This document shows positions 34,865-36,159 of a DNA stretch of 36,159 nucleotides, piece by piece. Within the stretch, counting starts at the first letter, position 1; every line of letters starts with the position of its first letter. Source of the DNA: Methanobacteriota archaeon (lineage in GTDB: Archaea; Thermoplasmatota; Poseidoniia; Poseidoniales; Poseidoniaceae); contig JABIYX010000147.1 of assembly GCA_018666575.1 (NCBI GenBank), positions 1 through 36,159 of the forward strand, given 5' to 3'. The notes under the pieces are model-generated. The model was not told the DNA's origin and searched no databases. It was given only the letters and a program-made list of their open reading frames with translations. The translations under genes were made by a program, and so were the position numbers.

Positions 34865-35808
34865 CAAGCCTCACCTCCGTGAATTTCAGCAGGTACTTCG
34901 ATGTTCAACAATCGGCAAAGAAGGGCCATTCGAGCGACAACGCCGTTGAAGGCTTGTTCAAAGTATCGTGCATGTCGGGTTGAATCAACGCTTGGATGAA
35001 TCTCATCGACACGTGGGAGTGGATGCATGATGATCATCTCAGCCTTCACATTGGCAACATCCCGTGCGTGAAGTTTGTATGCGCCTGCAACCTTGATGTA
35101 TTCATCTTCATCTGCAAAGCGTTCCTTCTGAATACGTGTCATGTAGACGACGTCTGCATCGTTAATGTTGCCAAGTAAGTCTTCAGTTTCAGTAACATCA
35201 GCACCATGCTCTCGCAAGTCTTCGATAATCTCAGTAGGCATACGTAGAAGTTCAGGTGATGCGAGAATAAGTTTGCAACCAAATCGAACCAATGCATGAG
35301 AGAGGCTGTGGACAGTACGCCCATATCGCAAGTCTCCTGCGAGGATAACAGATAATCCCTCAAGCGTGTCATGTGATTGCAAGATTGTAAACAGATCGAG
35401 CATGGTTTGTGTTGGATGATGTCCAGCACCATCTCCGCCGTTTAGGATTGGTACGCGAGCAGCATCCTGGGCGTAACGGGCAGCACCTTGTCGAGGATGG
35501 CGCATTGCGATGATGTCTGTGTAGCCATCGACCATCTGAATGGTGTCAAACAGTGTTTCACCCTTGACTACAGACGAGGTTTTCACATCTCCAAGGTTGA
35601 CAACGTCGCCACCCAAACGCTTCATTGCGGTCTCGAATGACATTCGCGTACGGGTACTTGGCTCGAAGAAAAGGTTCCCCAGAATCTTGCCTTCAAGGAG
35701 TGGGAGATAGGTCTCCCCTCGTGCTACTGGAAGCAAGCGTGAAGCATCATCGAGGATGCTGAGAATGTCTTCATTGGTTAAATCGTCCATCGTGATGAGC
35801 CCTTTCAT
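34864..35808 (-). CDS. pyrB: Aspartate carbamoyltransferase catalytic subunit
   Basis: Catalyses carbamoyl phosphate plus L-aspartate to N-carbamoyl-aspartate, the committed step of UMP synthesis. FFEPSTRTRMSFE (phosphate loop, STRTR at 51-55), SSVVKGE (the loop Lys), AMRHPRQGAAR, GDLRYGRTVHSL and MHPLPRVDEI are all classical. The 314-residue length is normal. I start at ATG 35808, preceded by GAAGGGGAC; the longer track form (35874) adds an unrelated Cys-rich leader. It is first in the pyrB-pyrI operon and divergent from a partial gene at the window end. Confidence 0.97.
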   Translation of the reverse strand: MKGLITMDDLTNEDILSILDDASRLLPVARGETYLPLLEGKILGNLFFEPSTRTRMSFETAMKRLGGDVVNLGDVKTSSVVKGETLFDTIQMVDGYTDIIAMRHPRQGAARYAQDAARVPILNGGDGAGHHPTQTMLDLFTILQSHDTLEGLSVILAGDLRYGRTVHSLSHALVRFGCKLILASPELLRMPTEIIEDLREHGADVTETEDLLGNINDADVVYMTRIQKERFADEDEYIKVAGAYKLHARDVANVKAEMIIMHPLPRVDEIHPSVDSTRHARYFEQAFNGVVARMALLCRLLNIEVPAEIHGGEA

Positions 35809-35916
35809 TTCAAGTCCCCTTCTATCCCAACCATCCAAGCATACCCATGAACATTGTTGCAGATTTGGATGCAAACCGTCGGTGGTTTCATGACGAAAAC
35901 ATATCTCCGTTGAATT
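35809..35916. promoter_or_regulatory. Divergent spacer between pyrB and the last gene
   Basis: This 108-bp spacer should contain promoters for pyrBI (minus) and for the terminal gene (plus). I see no convincing TATA box on either strand. An in-frame TGA just before the ATG at 35917 fixes the upstream limit of the plus-strand gene. Confidence 0.3.
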
Positions 35917-36159
35917 ATGCTCTGGGGAGATGTAGAGGATGCCATCAAGGCTGAACGTCTCCTTCGCATCCAGCGAATCGAGCGCCTGAGTACGATTTGT
36001 GCCTTAATGTGCCTTACCGGAGCGGTATGGTTGGCTTGGCCTACGCTGAAGGATGCTTTTTCTGGAGATGCAAAACTTCTCTCGGGATTGGGTATGCCAA
36101 TACTTGTCATTCTCTGGGGCATCATTCTTCAAGATTTAATCCTCGATGATCCCAAGGCA
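35917..36159 (+). CDS. Partial membrane protein, cut by window edge
   Basis: The frame ATG 35917 to the window end (81 codons, no stop) encodes a charged N-terminal helix (MLWGDVEDAIKAERLLRIQRIERL). Two hydrophobic segments follow (about 25-43 and 58-74), with DLILDDPKA as the last visible residues. It is absent from the ORF track because it is open at the end. No ribosome binding site is evident, suggesting a leaderless transcript. The function cannot be called. Confidence 0.5.
   Translation, partial: MLWGDVEDAIKAERLLRIQRIERLSTICALMCLTGAVWLAWPTLKDAFSGDAKLLSGLGMPILVILWGIILQDLILDDPKA

Noticed and set aside
35805-36125. 106-residue minus ORF upstream of pyrB
   Set aside because: Overlaps pyrB's start and opposes the open plus-strand frame at 35917, which has coherent membrane segments.
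1-36159. tRNA, rRNA, CRISPR arrays, transposases, integrases or attachment sites
   Set aside because: Spacers were read for cloverleaf features, regularly spaced repeats and mobile-element genes; none was found.

Overview
The window looks like a piece of an archaeal chromosome, most likely a planktonic marine euryarchaeon of the Marine Group II / Poseidoniales type. That assignment is inference. It rests on a two-domain archaeal CDC48, an Lhr-type helicase, an archaeal PyrB-PyrI pair, a TtuA/Ncs6-like tRNA thiolation enzyme, a presenilin-type protease and a PRC-barrel protein, found beside bacterial-looking metabolic genes (succinate dehydrogenase, aldehyde dehydrogenase, FolC). Base composition is moderate, gene packing is dense, TATA-like boxes are visible, and many starts are preceded by GGTGA 4-6 nt upstream of an ATG. 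I see no tRNA, rRNA, CRISPR array, insertion sequence or prophage.

Layout. 1-953 (minus): a small two-helix membrane protein followed by a signal peptidase I cut by the window edge. 1081-6177 (plus): a 1698-residue secreted, membrane-anchored surface protein. 6248-9271 (plus): Lhr-like helicase, ending exactly against a convergent folC / dCMP deaminase pair (9272-11013, minus). 11132-14549 (plus): a presenilin-family intramembrane aspartyl protease carrying a large extracytosolic propeller-like insertion, then seryl-tRNA synthetase. 14550-17319: a looser, AT-richer stretch with a double gamma-glutamylcyclotransferase-fold protein, an unlisted 56-residue membrane protein, a CDP-alcohol phosphatidyltransferase and two small membrane proteins. 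17401-20838 (minus): three-gene succinate dehydrogenase operon in the order anchor, flavoprotein, iron-sulfur protein. 20954-22582 (minus): aldehyde dehydrogenase, divergent from CDC48 (22692-24917, plus) and a PRC-barrel protein. 25311-29392 (plus): a tightly packed DUF4350-like / DUF58 / polytopic membrane protein cluster. 29393-33120 (minus): a three-gene operon encoding a small Roadblock/LC7-like protein, a 1046-residue Roadblock-plus-coiled-coil protein and a small two-helix membrane protein. 33377-34396 (plus): tRNA thiolation enzyme. 34388-35808 (minus): pyrB-pyrI. 35917-end (plus): partial membrane protein.

How the genes fit together. Core functions dominate: respiration and the TCA cycle (SDH), pyrimidine and folate metabolism (pyrBI, dCMP deaminase, folC), translation (serS, tRNA thiolation), protein quality control (CDC48), membrane proteolysis (presenilin homologue, signal peptidase) and lipid head-group synthesis. 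The least explained parts are the Roadblock/coiled-coil/membrane operon, the presenilin protease with its extracytosolic insertion, and the DUF58 cluster without a MoxR ATPase beside it. These are the best candidates for undescribed systems.
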